DNA of 64,000 nucleotides from Sphingomonas hankookensis (GTDB lineage Bacteria; Pseudomonadota; Alphaproteobacteria; Sphingomonadales; Sphingomonadaceae). The notes beneath the pieces are model-generated. The model was not told where the DNA came from. It worked only from the letters and a program-made list of their open reading frames with translations, and ran no database searches. Location: contig NZ_JAKREV010000003.1 of NCBI RefSeq assembly GCF_022664465.1, forward strand, positions 310,001 through 374,000. The letters run 5' to 3'. Both the position numbers and the translations under genes were made by a program. Position 1 is the stretch's first letter. Every line of letters begins with the position of its first letter. This document shows positions 42,462-51,215 of this stretch, piece by piece.

Positions 42462-43355
42462 TCACCACAGCACGCCCTTGTCCGGCTTCAGCGGCTCCGG
42501 CGCCGGGTCGCCGATCGCCTGCAACAGGTCGATCTCGATCGTCCGGCACATCGCGGTCAGCGGCAGGTCGTGCACCGTATTCGCAAACGGATCGGCCAGA
42601 TCCTCGCCGATCTGCAGCACCGCAAGGAACATCAGTCCGGCCAGTCCCGACCCCAGCGGCGTGGCGATGCCCAGTGTCTCGACCAGCCCGATCGGCAGGA
42701 CGATGCAGAACAGCCGGGTGAACAGCGACGGCAGAAACCGGTACTGCACCGGCAGCGGCGTGTTCTTGATCCGCTCCATGCCGCCCTGCGCATTGGCGAT
42801 GTCGATCAGGACGCTTTCGAGGCTGGTCTGCTGGATGCTGTCGATCCAGCCGCGGCGCTGCGCCTCTGCGATCCGTTCGCCGGTGCCGTCGAGCAGCCCG
42901 TTGGCGACGTTGGTACGACCCAGCGGATCGCCCGCCTCGTCGCGCGACAGGAACCGGTGCACCTCGTCCTTCGAATCCAGCCGCCGCAACTGACAGCGCA
43001 GCGCATGGACATACGCGACGTGGCGCAGCACGATCGATCGCTTCAGGTCACGCTTCGGCCCGTCATCTTCCGGACCGATGAACGCGATTGCCGCGCGCGC
43101 CAGGTTGCGCGACGCATTGATCATCAGCCCCCAGAGCGACCGCCCTTCCCACCAGCGGGCATAGGCGGAATTGACCCGAAAGCCGAGAAACAGCGCCAGC
43201 GCCGAACCGAAGATGGTCAGCGGCAGCGATGGCGCTTTGAACGGCAGCACGAAATAGATGACGGTGACGATCACATCCCAAACGAACAGCGCGAGCGCCG
43301 GTTTCCATACTTCCGCGACGATGCGCGGCAGGCGGGGTGCGTCGGATACGATCAT
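42462..43355 (-). CDS. Bestrophin family ion channel
   Basis: A 297-aa membrane protein of the bacterial bestrophin (YneE, UPF0187) family. Landmarks: VWKPALALFVWDVIVTVIYF (TM1), LALFLGFRVNSAYARWWEGRSLWG (the conserved pore/structural motif, about residues 50-75) and PIGLVETLGIATPLGSGLAGLMFLAVLQIGEDLADPF near the C-terminus. Bacterial homologues form pentameric ion channels. It diverges from lysK with an 81-bp gap. Confidence 0.93.
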   Translation of the reverse strand: MIVSDAPRLPRIVAEVWKPALALFVWDVIVTVIYFVLPFKAPSLPLTIFGSALALFLGFRVNSAYARWWEGRSLWGLMINASRNLARAAIAFIGPEDDGPKRDLKRSIVLRHVAYVHALRCQLRRLDSKDEVHRFLSRDEAGDPLGRTNVANGLLDGTGERIAEAQRRGWIDSIQQTSLESVLIDIANAQGGMERIKNTPLPVQYRFLPSLFTRLFCIVLPIGLVETLGIATPLGSGLAGLMFLAVLQIGEDLADPFANTVHDLPLTAMCRTIEIDLLQAIGDPAPEPLKPDKGVLW

Positions 43356-43436
43356 TGCTCCACGCTACGCCCAACGCGTGACAAGGTTGCATCGCAACTG
43401 GTGGAAATATCGCGCCCGACCGCGTATCTGGGACCG

Positions 43437-45005
43437 ATGACCGACCCCATCATTCGCAATGCAGCATTGGTTTCAAAGGCTTGGCCCTATGAGGAGGCGC
43501 GCAAGATTTTGAAGCGCTATCCGGACGGAAAACCGGGTGGTGTGCCGATCCTGTTCGAAACCGGTTATGGACCGTCGGGTCTGCCGCATATCGGCACGTT
43601 CAACGAGGTGCTGCGCACGACGATGGTGCGCAGGGCGTTTATGGAACTGTCGGACCAGCCGACGCGCCTCATAGCGTTTTCGGACGATATGGACGGCCTG
43701 CGCAAGGTGCCGGACAATGTGCCGAACGGCGACATCCTGCACGAACATCTCGGCAAGCCGCTGAGCGAAATTCCCGATCCGTTCGGCACACATGCCAGCT
43801 TCGCGGCGCATAACAACGCCCGACTGCGGGCGTTCCTCGACCAATATGGTTTCGAATACGAGTTCGCGTCGTCGACCGACTATTATCGCGGCGGCAAATT
43901 CGACGATGCGTTGAAGGACGTCCTGCGCAACATGCAGGCGATCCTCGACATCATGCTGCCGACGCTGGGCGCCGAACGTCGCGCGACCTATTCGCCGGTG
44001 CTGCCGATTTCGCCCACCAGTGGCATCGTATTGCAGGTGCCGGTCGAGGTGCTGGACGCCGACGCCGGCATGGTCGCGTTCATGGATGGCGACACCCGCG
44101 TCGAGCAATCGGTGCTGTCGGGCGGTGCGAAGCTGCAATGGAAGGTCGACTGGGCGATGCGCTGGGCGGCACTCGGCGTCGATTACGAGATGGCGGGCAA
44201 GGATCTGATCGATTCGGTGACCCAGTCGTCGAAGATCGCGCGTGTGCTGGGCGCCCGCCCGCCCGAGGGTTTTAACTATGAGATGTTCCTTGATGAACAT
44301 GGGCAGAAGATTTCGAAGTCGAAGGGCAACGGCCTCAGCCTCGAACAATGGCTGACCTATGGTCCGCCCGAAAGCGTCGCCTTCTACGCCTATCGCGAGC
44401 CGAAAAAGGCCAAGCAGCTGCATCTGGGCGTGATCCCGCGCGCGATCGACGAATATTGGCAGTTCCGTGCCAATTACGCCGGTCAGCCGGTAGAGCAGCA
44501 GCTCGGCAACCCGGTCCACCACATTCACGGCGGCCCGCCGCCCGCCGACACGCTGCCGGTGACGTTCGGGCTGTTGCTTAATCTGGTCGGGGTGATGGGC
44601 GAGGCGACCAAGCCGCAGGTGTGGGGCTATCTGGCGAACTATGTCGAGGATGCCTCTGCCGAGCGCTATCCGGCGCTCGACGCACTGATCGACCATGCGC
44701 TGGCCTATGTCCGCGATGTGGCAGACAAGCCCGAACGCCGCGCCCCGACCGAGGTGGAGCGAGCGGCGCTGGAACGGCTCGATGCCGATCTGACGGCGAT
44801 GCCGGCCGATGCTACGCCTGAGGACATTCAGAACACGGTGTACGAGATCGGCAAGACCGCCGGCTTCGAAAGCCTGCGCGACTGGTTCAAGGCCTGCTAC
44901 GAAACGCTGCTCGGCACGCCGCAGGGGCCGCGGATGGGCAGCTTCATCGCACTCTACGGTATCGACAACACGCGCAAGCTGATCGCCGAGGCGCTGACAC
45001 GGTAG
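43437..45005 (+). CDS. lysK: Lysyl-tRNA synthetase, class I
   Basis: A 522-aa class I enzyme. The HIGH motif is PHIG (about residues 42-45 in GPSGLPHIGTFNEVLRT), the KMSKS loop is KISKSKGNG, and GKDLIDS lies in the catalytic fold. It charges tRNA-Lys. Class I LysRS is the rule in most alphaproteobacteria, whereas most bacteria use class II LysS, so it supports the taxonomic call. Start at 43437. A GTG 14 codons upstream would also read in frame. Single gene, preceded by the divergent bestrophin gene. Confidence 0.97.
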   Translation: MTDPIIRNAALVSKAWPYEEARKILKRYPDGKPGGVPILFETGYGPSGLPHIGTFNEVLRTTMVRRAFMELSDQPTRLIAFSDDMDGLRKVPDNVPNGDILHEHLGKPLSEIPDPFGTHASFAAHNNARLRAFLDQYGFEYEFASSTDYYRGGKFDDALKDVLRNMQAILDIMLPTLGAERRATYSPVLPISPTSGIVLQVPVEVLDADAGMVAFMDGDTRVEQSVLSGGAKLQWKVDWAMRWAALGVDYEMAGKDLIDSVTQSSKIARVLGARPPEGFNYEMFLDEHGQKISKSKGNGLSLEQWLTYGPPESVAFYAYREPKKAKQLHLGVIPRAIDEYWQFRANYAGQPVEQQLGNPVHHIHGGPPPADTLPVTFGLLLNLVGVMGEATKPQVWGYLANYVEDASAERYPALDALIDHALAYVRDVADKPERRAPTEVERAALERLDADLTAMPADATPEDIQNTVYEIGKTAGFESLRDWFKACYETLLGTPQGPRMGSFIALYGIDNTRKLIAEALTR

Positions 45006-45040
45006 GGGGCGGATCGATCCTGGCGGTGCCGTTCGATCTT

Positions 45041-45135
45041 CGTCATTCCCGCGGAGGCGGGAATCCATAAACGCTGGCGCTTCGGTTCGATCCGCAACGA
45101 TAGTGCATATGGACTCCCGCCTGCGCGGGAGTGAG
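45041..45135. repeat. Palindromic element, family G copy 2
   Basis: Left arm TCGTCATTCCCGCGGAGGCG then GGAATCCATAAACGCTGGCG. Right arm GTGCATATGGACTCCCGCCT GCGCGGGAGTGA. It closely matches the 53757 and 17757 copies, including the inner ATCCATA..ACGCTG. No gene occurs between 45006 and 45198. Confidence 0.7.
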
Positions 45136-45198
45136 GGTGTAGGCGGAGGGATGGGCTAAACGCACGCCCTCCCTCCCATGGAGGGGATCAGGTCCGCC

Positions 45199-46062
45199 CT
45201 ACTTCCGATCCGCGTAGAACTTTTTCACCACATTCCACCCTTCCTCCGCCGTCTCGACAAAGGTGATCAGGTCGAGATCGCGCTCCGAAATCACGCCCTC
45301 CTCGACCAGCGCGTCCCAGTTGACGACCCGGTCCCAGAACTCCCGGCCATAGAACAGCACCGGGATCGGCTCGATCTTGCCGGTCTGGATCAGTGTCAGC
45401 AGCTCGAAGCTCTCGTCGAACGTGCCGAAGCCGCCGGGGAACACCGCCACCGCGCGGGCGCGCAGCAGGAAGTGCATCTTGCGCAGCGCGAAATAGTGGA
45501 ACTGCATCGACAGCGCCGGGGTGACGTACGGGTTCGGCGCCTGTTCGTGCGGCAGGACGATGTTCAGCCCGATTGATTCGGCACCGGCTTCGTTCGCGCC
45601 CCGATTGGCGGCTTCCATGATCGACGGGCCGCCGCCCGAACAGACCACGAAGTGACGCTTGCCGTTGACGTCGTCGGGGAACTGGCTGGCGTTGAACGCG
45701 AGTTCGCGTGCCACATCGTAATAATGCGATTTGGCGACGATCCGCTCGGCGATCGCGCGCGATTTGTCGTCCTGCGCGAGGTCGAGCAGCACCTCGGCCT
45801 TTTCGGGTTCGGGAATCCGCGCCGAGCCATAGATGACGAAGGTCGAGGCGATGTTCGCCTCGTCGAGCAGCAGCGAGGGCTTGAGCAGTTCGAGCTGGAA
45901 CCGCACCGGCCGCAAATCCTCGCGCAGCAGGAATTCCATGTCCTGGAACGCCAGTCGATAGGCGGGGTGTTCGGTCTGGGGGGTCGACAGCTGCGCGCGG
46001 GCCGCTTCGGCTTCCTGCTTGGCCCCGCGGAACACGCGGGACGGTACTTTTGTATCGGTCAT
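45199..46062 (-). CDS. LOG-family (TIGR00730) nucleotide-binding protein
   Basis: A 287-aa Rossmann-fold protein. It has the family signature PGGFGTFDE (about residues 201-209), IYGSARIPEP and CSGGGPSIMEAANRGA. LOG proteins release cytokinin bases from riboside monophosphates or, in many bacteria, hydrolyse AMP-like nucleotides. The role in this group is not known. The N-terminal 60 residues are longer than in short LOG proteins and match the larger subfamily. ATG at 46062. The extensin-like gene upstream is on the same strand with 49 bp between. Confidence 0.9.
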   Translation of the reverse strand: MTDTKVPSRVFRGAKQEAEAARAQLSTPQTEHPAYRLAFQDMEFLLREDLRPVRFQLELLKPSLLLDEANIASTFVIYGSARIPEPEKAEVLLDLAQDDKSRAIAERIVAKSHYYDVARELAFNASQFPDDVNGKRHFVVCSGGGPSIMEAANRGANEAGAESIGLNIVLPHEQAPNPYVTPALSMQFHYFALRKMHFLLRARAVAVFPGGFGTFDESFELLTLIQTGKIEPIPVLFYGREFWDRVVNWDALVEEGVISERDLDLITFVETAEEGWNVVKKFYADRK

Positions 46063-46111
46063 AGGTGACAGGGTTGTAAGCACGCCTGTGAATGGCGGCA
46101 AGCACGATGCA

Positions 46112-46810
46112 TCAACGGCAGAGCGGCCGCCCGCCCATGTCGAAATGGAAGTGATTGCGGTGCGCGGCGTTATAGTCGGGGCCGAGCGTGGTGACGAACC
46201 GCTTGCAGGCAGACCGGTGGACGATGCGCAGGAATTCGCGGACCTGCGGGTCGGCGCTGTTCCAGTCTCGCTCCAGCACGATCCTGCGCCCGTCGGCCAG
46301 CGTGAATCCACCGATATCGACCGCATTGGCGAGGCCGTGTTCGGACACCCGCCCGGCCGAGCGCGGGCCGCCGCCGATGATGCCGCGACAGACATAGGTG
46401 CCATAGCTGTCGATCCGCACCACCTCACTGCCCAATATCTGCCGCGCGGCGGGGCGGACGCCGTGCCGGACCCAGCCGACCAGCGCGCGGGCGGCGGGAC
46501 AGCGTATCGCCTTCAATCCATTCACCGGCACCCCGATTTCGAGCAACTGGACGGCGCCCAGCACGACGCAGCCCGACCCGTAATCGCGATCGGGCAAGGG
46601 ACTGAACCGCACCTCGGCCTGCGACAGGTCGGCAAAGCATTGCTGGGTATCGCGCGACGTCACCGTCGGCAGGGTAACCGGCCCCGACGGACGCTGCGCG
46701 ATCGGTCGCGATCGTGACGGTGGCGGCGATGCCTCCCGGCGATCGCCACCGCCGACGCAACTCGCCAGGATCAGGCAACAGGACAGGAGCAACCGGCGGG
46801 ACGCGTACAT
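46112..46810 (-). CDS. Extensin-like C-terminal domain lipoprotein
   Basis: A 232-aa exported protein. Signal peptide with lipobox LASC (Cys near residue 18), a Pro/Ser/Arg-rich linker, and an Extensin_C domain: CPAARALVGWVRHGVRPAARQILGS, SYGTYVCRGI, SEHGLANAVDIGGFTLADG, HRNHFHFDMGGRPLCR. The His/Asp pattern (SEHGLANAVDI, HFHFD) matches LAS/D-Ala-D-Ala peptidase-type zinc sites, so it is probably a peptidoglycan hydrolase or binder. The start at 46810 is preferred because it starts the signal peptide. An earlier ATG is 6 codons upstream. Confidence 0.88.
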   Translation of the reverse strand: MYASRRLLLSCCLILASCVGGGDRREASPPPSRSRPIAQRPSGPVTLPTVTSRDTQQCFADLSQAEVRFSPLPDRDYGSGCVVLGAVQLLEIGVPVNGLKAIRCPAARALVGWVRHGVRPAARQILGSEVVRIDSYGTYVCRGIIGGGPRSAGRVSEHGLANAVDIGGFTLADGRRIVLERDWNSADPQVREFLRIVHRSACKRFVTTLGPDYNAAHRNHFHFDMGGRPLCR

Positions 46811-46926
46811 CGGCTGCCCTGCTCCCACGCGCCGCGACGGTCGACAAGCGGCAATGCGCCAGAGCGTGTCCGCTACCCCCGCGAAGCGAATAAGGTAACC
46901 GCTGTCACGGAAAGGATTGCTCGCAC

Positions 46927-46949
46927 TAGTATTTTTTGAATATGTACTA
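46927..46949. promoter_or_regulatory. AT-rich inverted repeat before the GntR gene
   Basis: TAGTA (46927-46931) and TACTA (46945-46949) are perfect reverse complements with a 13-nt AT-rich spacer (TTTTTTGAATATG), the most AT-rich part of the 217-bp gap. It may contain the promoter or operator of the GntR gene. Confidence 0.35.
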
Positions 46950-47027
46950 CTTTCGGATGACCCGCCAACGGGTCGTTACCTCTCGTCCATGTTCCGGCAA
47001 CGGACCGCTTTGCAAAGGGACTGCAGC

Positions 47028-47681
47028 GTGACCATCGTCGTTCGAACCCTGTCCGACCGCGTGTTCGAAATCGTGCGCGAACGCATCGTCAGCGGGGCAC
47101 TCCCGGAAACCGTGCCGATTCGGCAGGATGCGCTGGCAAGCGAGCTGGGCGTCAGCAAGATTCCGCTGCGCGAGGCGCTGGCCCGGCTGGAACAGGAAGG
47201 GCTGGTCGCCGGACAGGCGAATCGCGGCTATACCGTGCGGCCGATGTCGGCCACGCAGGCCGAGGAAATCTACGAACTGCGCCTTGCCGTCGAGCCCAGT
47301 GCCGTCGCCTATGCCGCGCGCCATGCCGACGACCGCTATCGGGCGGCGGCGGTGGAGGCGTTCGAACGGCTGGAGGAAGGAACAAGCGACGATCTGCTCG
47401 ACGCGGCGGCGCGCAACCGCGCGTTCCACGCGGCGCTGGTCGCGGCGGCGGGGCGCGACCTGACGATCGATCTGGTGCAGCGGCTGTCGGTACTGGCGGA
47501 GCGCTATGTCGTCGCGCATCTGCGCCCCGCCGGTCGCGGCAACCGGGCGCATAGCGAACATCGCGCGCTGCTCGACGCATGGCTGGCACGCGATGCCGAT
47601 GCGGTGCGTGCGATGCTGACCCGCCACCTGCTGATGACGATCGAAGATCTGCGCAGCGAATTTGCGGCCGCCGCCGCCTGA
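47028..47681 (+). CDS. GntR/FadR family transcriptional regulator
   Basis: A regulator of about 217 aa. The winged helix-turn-helix covers residues 4-68 (LSDRVFEIVRERIVSGALPE, LASELGVSKIPLREALARLEQEGLV). The C-terminal FCD domain (about 75-215) has the metal-ligand Asp and His-type residues in NRAFHAALVAAAGR and HSEHRALLDAWLARD. Such proteins bind carboxylic acids. The GTG start at 47028 has AAAGGGA 7 nt upstream. ATGs at 46917 and 46989 are less likely. No obvious target gene next to it. Confidence 0.88.
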   Translation: MTIVVRTLSDRVFEIVRERIVSGALPETVPIRQDALASELGVSKIPLREALARLEQEGLVAGQANRGYTVRPMSATQAEEIYELRLAVEPSAVAYAARHADDRYRAAAVEAFERLEEGTSDDLLDAAARNRAFHAALVAAAGRDLTIDLVQRLSVLAERYVVAHLRPAGRGNRAHSEHRALLDAWLARDADAVRAMLTRHLLMTIEDLRSEFAAAAA

Positions 47682-47700
47682 TCTGCTATAGCCTGTGCGT

Positions 47701-48555
47701 ATGTACCGTTTCGTTCTCGGCCTCCTCGCCCTGTCGCTGGCCGCTGTCCCGGCAACGGCGCGCGACATTCTGTTCATCGGCAACAGCTTCACCTTCGGCG
47801 CGGGCTCCCCGGTCGAAAAGTATCGACCCGACAGCGTCACCGACCTGAATGGCGAGGGGATCGGCGGCGTGCCCGCGTTGTTCCGCGCCTTTGCCGAACA
47901 GGCCGGGCTCGACTGGACGGTGTCGCTCGAAACCTCGCCCGGCAAGGACCTGGCGTTCCATTACGCCAACAAGCGCGCAGCGATCGACCGGCGCTGGGAC
48001 GTGGTGATCCTGCAGGGCTATTCGACGCTCGACGCCGATCGCCCCGGTGATGTCACCCGCCACGGCGAAGCGGCCGGACAGCTGGCCGCGCTGGTCCGCG
48101 CGCGCAATCCGCAGGCGTCGGTGAAGCTGGTCGAAACCTGGTCGCGCGCCGATCTGACCTATCGTCCCGGCAGCCCATGGTCGGGCAAGCCGATAACGGC
48201 GATGGCGCAGGACCTGGCCAAGGCCAACCGGCGCGTCGCGCGGACCACGCCGGGTATTGCCGGCACGATTCCCGTCGGCAGCGCATGGAACCGCGCGATC
48301 GCGATGCGGGTGGCCGATGCCAATCCCTATGACGGCGTCGATCCGGGCAAGCTGGGACTGTGGGCCGACGACCAGTATCATGGCAGCAGTGCGGGCTATT
48401 ATCTGGAGGCGCTGACGATCTTCGGGCGGGTCACCGGATATGACGTCCGCCGGCTGGGCGCCGAGGAGCGCGCCGCCGCCGATCTCGGGCTGACCGGGGA
48501 ACAGGCGGTCGCGCTGCAGCGAATCGCGTGGACGACGCTGCGCCGGAACCGGTGA
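47701..48555 (+). CDS. SGNH/GDSL-like secreted protein
   Basis: A 284-aa exported protein. The signal peptide ends around ATA-RD. The mature start DILFIGNSFTFG (GNSFT at residues 27-31) holds the nucleophile motif of DUF4886-type SGNH hydrolases. DVVILQGYST supplies the third block, and DQYHGSSAGYYLEAL carries the C-terminal Asp-x-x-His. Such enzymes remove acyl groups from sugars or lipids. The substrate is unknown. The stop overlaps the start of the cytochrome c gene (TGATG). Confidence 0.85.
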   Translation: MYRFVLGLLALSLAAVPATARDILFIGNSFTFGAGSPVEKYRPDSVTDLNGEGIGGVPALFRAFAEQAGLDWTVSLETSPGKDLAFHYANKRAAIDRRWDVVILQGYSTLDADRPGDVTRHGEAAGQLAALVRARNPQASVKLVETWSRADLTYRPGSPWSGKPITAMAQDLAKANRRVARTTPGIAGTIPVGSAWNRAIAMRVADANPYDGVDPGKLGLWADDQYHGSSAGYYLEALTIFGRVTGYDVRRLGAEERAAADLGLTGEQAVALQRIAWTTLRRNR

Positions 48556-48980
48556 TGCGGGTCCTGATCGCGGTGCTGCTGCTGGCCGGATGCGGCGGCG
48601 GCGATGGGGATCGCGCGGCACGCCTCGCCAAGGCGGGCAAGACCGCCGACCTTCCCGCCCTGCTGCGCGTCGCCGATGTGGAGGCAGGGCGGCGGGCGTT
48701 CGGGCAGTGTGCCGCGTGCCATACGATCGGCAAGGGCGGGCAGGCGCTGGCCGGCCCCAATCTGCACGGCATCCTCGGTCGTGCGGTCGCGGGCGATCCC
48801 CGCTTCGGCTATACCCAGGCGTTGAAGGACCATGGCGGGCGCTGGGACGATGCGCGAATGGACGCGTGGCTTGCGGCGCCGGTGCGGGTGGTGCCGGGCA
48901 CGCGGATGGCATTCCTTGGCGTTCGCGATCCGATGGAGCGCGCGGACCTGATCGCATATCTACGATCGGAGAGCCGTTAA
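48555..48980 (+). CDS. Cytochrome c family lipoprotein
   Basis: A 141-aa class I cytochrome c. The signal peptide has a lipobox LAGC (Cys13). The haem motif is CAACH (Cys52, Cys55, His56). The axial Met lies in GTRMAFLGV (about residue 117). The rest (GGQALAGPNLHGILGRA, DLIAYLRSES) matches small mono-haem cytochromes that shuttle electrons in the periplasm. It would be anchored by its lipid. Translationally coupled to the SGNH gene, an unusual pairing. Confidence 0.92.
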   Translation: MRVLIAVLLLAGCGGGDGDRAARLAKAGKTADLPALLRVADVEAGRRAFGQCAACHTIGKGGQALAGPNLHGILGRAVAGDPRFGYTQALKDHGGRWDDARMDAWLAAPVRVVPGTRMAFLGVRDPMERADLIAYLRSESR

Positions 48981-49064
48981 CGTCACCCCAGCGAAGGCTG
49001 GGGTCTCTCGCGGCTCTTGCTGCGTACCACCACCAGAAGATCCCAGCCTTCGCTGGGATGACGT
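48981..49064. repeat. Palindromic element, family D copy 2
   Basis: CGTCACCCCAGCGAAGGCTGG on the left and GATCCCAGCCTTCGCTGGGA TGACGTT on the right form the arms, also present at 32655-32832. It fills the gap between the cytochrome gene and the ribA stop, which converge here. Confidence 0.7.
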
Positions 49065-49071
49065 TTGTAAC

Positions 49072-50133
49072 CTACAACTGATGCCCGGTGCGGTCGCGCT
49101 TGGTCGCCAGATAGCCGACATTGTGCGGGTTGGGCGGCAGATGGTGGGGCACACGTTCGGCCACGGTGATGCCGGCCGCTTCCAGCCCCGCGACCTTGGC
49201 CGGGTTGTTGGTCAGCAAGCGGATGCGATCCTGCCCCAGCAGTGACAGCATCCGCCCGGCAACCCCGAAATCGCGCGCATCGATCGCGAAGCCCAGGCGG
49301 GTGTTCGCATCGACCGTATCGAACCCTTGGTCCTGCAACGCATAGGCGCGCAGCTTGTTGACCAGCCCGATCCCGCGTCCTTCCTGCCGCAGGTACAGCA
49401 GGATGCCCCAACTGGCGTCGGCGATCGCGTGGATCGCGGCGTGCAGCTGCGGTCCGCAATCGCATTTCAGACTGCCGAGCACGTCGCCGGTCAGGCATTC
49501 GCTATGCAGCCGTACCAGCGGCGGCCGCCCGTCGCTCTGCCCGATGACCAGCGCGACATGCTCTCCCGCCGCATCGGGGGTGCGGAACGCGACGATCTCG
49601 CTCGACTCGGCGCCGGCGACCGGCAGCTTCGCGCGGGCGACGATGGTCAGCCGGTCGGCATCCTCATGTGCGTCGATCGCCGCCGGGGTAATCGTCACTT
49701 CGGCCCCCACGCCGCCTGCGACGAACGCTGGCAGCAATCCGGCGATGCGGGCGAGGCGCAGCGCGGCGGTGGCAGCGAGTGGCGCGGGCGACTCGATGCC
49801 GCGGAACGGCCCCTTCATCGGCGTGGCGAGGTCGAGCTGCGGATCGGCCAGCGCGGTCGCGGCGGCGAAGTCGGTCCATGCCTCGCGCCGGATCGATACC
49901 GGCTGGTCGGGTTCGGCCGCCGCGCGCTGGTTGACGATGCGCAGCGTCTCGGCCCGCCCGAACGACAGCAGGATATGCGCCGTGCCCGCAGGGTCGAACG
50001 CGTCGAGCCGAGTCGCATCGGCGGTTTCGATCGGCAACAGCGTCAGCGGCGGCTCCCCCGGCGCATGAATCGCGATGGCCCAACCGCGGCGCAGCGCGTC
50101 GATCGCCCGGGCAACGTCACGAGTTTCACTCAA
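49072..50133 (-). CDS. ribA: GTP cyclohydrolase II, TTG start
   Basis: A 353-aa enzyme. The C-terminal 200 residues are the RibA core: [25 protein letters not shown] (zinc Cys residues), [18 protein letters not shown] and [18 protein letters not shown]. The N-terminal 150 residues are a lineage-specific extension without the DHBP synthase motifs. It opens GTP to start riboflavin synthesis. No ATG fits the beginning. TTG at 50133 has GGAG 8 nt upstream and overlaps the xthA stop as TTGA, matching the coupling pattern of this genome, so I take it as the start. Confidence 0.92.
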   Translation of the reverse strand: MSETRDVARAIDALRRGWAIAIHAPGEPPLTLLPIETADATRLDAFDPAGTAHILLSFGRAETLRIVNQRAAAEPDQPVSIRREAWTDFAAATALADPQLDLATPMKGPFRGIESPAPLAATAALRLARIAGLLPAFVAGGVGAEVTITPAAIDAHEDADRLTIVARAKLPVAGAESSEIVAFRTPDAAGEHVALVIGQSDGRPPLVRLHSECLTGDVLGSLKCDCGPQLHAAIHAIADASWGILLYLRQEGRGIGLVNKLRAYALQDQGFDTVDANTRLGFAIDARDFGVAGRMLSLLGQDRIRLLTNNPAKVAGLEAAGITVAERVPHHLPPNPHNVGYLATKRDRTGHQL

Positions 50134-50924
50134 AACCGGAACTCCGTGACGATCGGGATGTGATCGCTGGGTTTCAGCCAGCTGCGCGCATGCTCGTACA
50201 CGCGGTGCGCCGTCGCCCGGGCCGCGACGTCGCGGCTGGCCCACATATGGTCGAGCCGCCGCCCGCGGTCCGACGCCGCCCAGTCCTTCGCGCGGTAGCT
50301 CCACCACGTGTAGAGCCGCGCCGGGGCGGGCACGAAGTGGCGGCCGAGATCGACCCAGTCGTTCGCCGCCTGCAACCGCGCCAATGCCGCGACCTCTACG
50401 GGCGTATGGCTGACGACGTCGAGCAGTTGCTTGTGGCTCCACACGTCGCTTTCGAGCGGGGCGACGTTGAAGTCGCCGACCAGCAGCGTCGGGATGCCCG
50501 CCAGCCCCGCCGACCACGTCGTCATCCGTTCCAGAAAGTCGAGCTTCTGGCCGAATTTCGGGTTCACCTCGCGGTCGGGCACGTCGCCGCCCGCCGGGAT
50601 ATAGACGTTTTCGATCCGCAAGCCGTTCGCCAGCCGCACGCCGAGATGCCGCGCCTCGCCATTGGCCTGCCAGTCGAGCCGGTCATCCTCGACCAGCGGT
50701 ACCTTCGACACGACGGCGACGCCGTGGTGCATCCGCTGTCCGTTGATCGCGATATGGGTATAGCCCAGCCGCCGCAGCGGTTCGTGCGGGAAGTCGCGAT
50801 TCTCGACCTTCGTTTCCTGCAGGCACAGCACATCGGGCTGCGCGTCGCGCAGGAACTGCTCGACGATATCCATGCGGAAGCGGACGGAATTGATGTTCCA
50901 CGAAGCGACCGAAAGTGTGTCCAT
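50130..50924 (-). CDS. xthA: Exodeoxyribonuclease III
   Basis: A 264-aa endonuclease/exonuclease/phosphatase-fold enzyme. Motifs: [10 protein letters not shown] (residues 8-17), LCLQETKVE with the metal-binding Glu, GDFNVAPLE, and the C-terminal [10 protein letters not shown] with the catalytic Asp-His. It acts on abasic sites in base-excision repair. ATG at 50924; a longer frame upstream has no family similarity. First gene of an xthA-ribA pair with overlapping stop and start. Confidence 0.96.
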   Translation of the reverse strand: MDTLSVASWNINSVRFRMDIVEQFLRDAQPDVLCLQETKVENRDFPHEPLRRLGYTHIAINGQRMHHGVAVVSKVPLVEDDRLDWQANGEARHLGVRLANGLRIENVYIPAGGDVPDREVNPKFGQKLDFLERMTTWSAGLAGIPTLLVGDFNVAPLESDVWSHKQLLDVVSHTPVEVAALARLQAANDWVDLGRHFVPAPARLYTWWSYRAKDWAASDRGRRLDHMWASRDVAARATAHRVYEHARSWLKPSDHIPIVTEFRF

Positions 50925-51000
50925 GGCGATGCCTGTATCGTCGCGGGCGCGCCTGCGCCAGATAGCGAACGCTGCCGCTGCGGGCCGATACGCACCGCAA

Positions 51001-51025
51001 AAGGAAAGGCCCCCGCTCCGGGGGC
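51001..51025 (-). terminator. Probable terminator between lolA and xthA
   Basis: Perfect 7-bp hairpin GCCCCCG-CTC-CGGGGGC (51009-51025). On the minus strand it is followed by a T-rich run (TTTCCTTTTGCG). It lies about 190 nt after the lolA stop. The rest of 50925-51215 shows no gene. Confidence 0.45.
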
Positions 51026-51215
51026 ATGGAGCGAGGGCCGACCTAGCGTTGGTCACGCAGGCGGGCGTTGGAGACCCGGGCAACAGGGGGGAAAATCCCG
51101 GACGCGCCCCAACACCGCGTCAGCAGCAATAGGGCCGCAAACCTGTCGCCAACATGAACGCACGCGTTATTTTTGAAATTCCGTATTCAATTGGTCGCAG
51201 CTGGGCCACGGGTCG

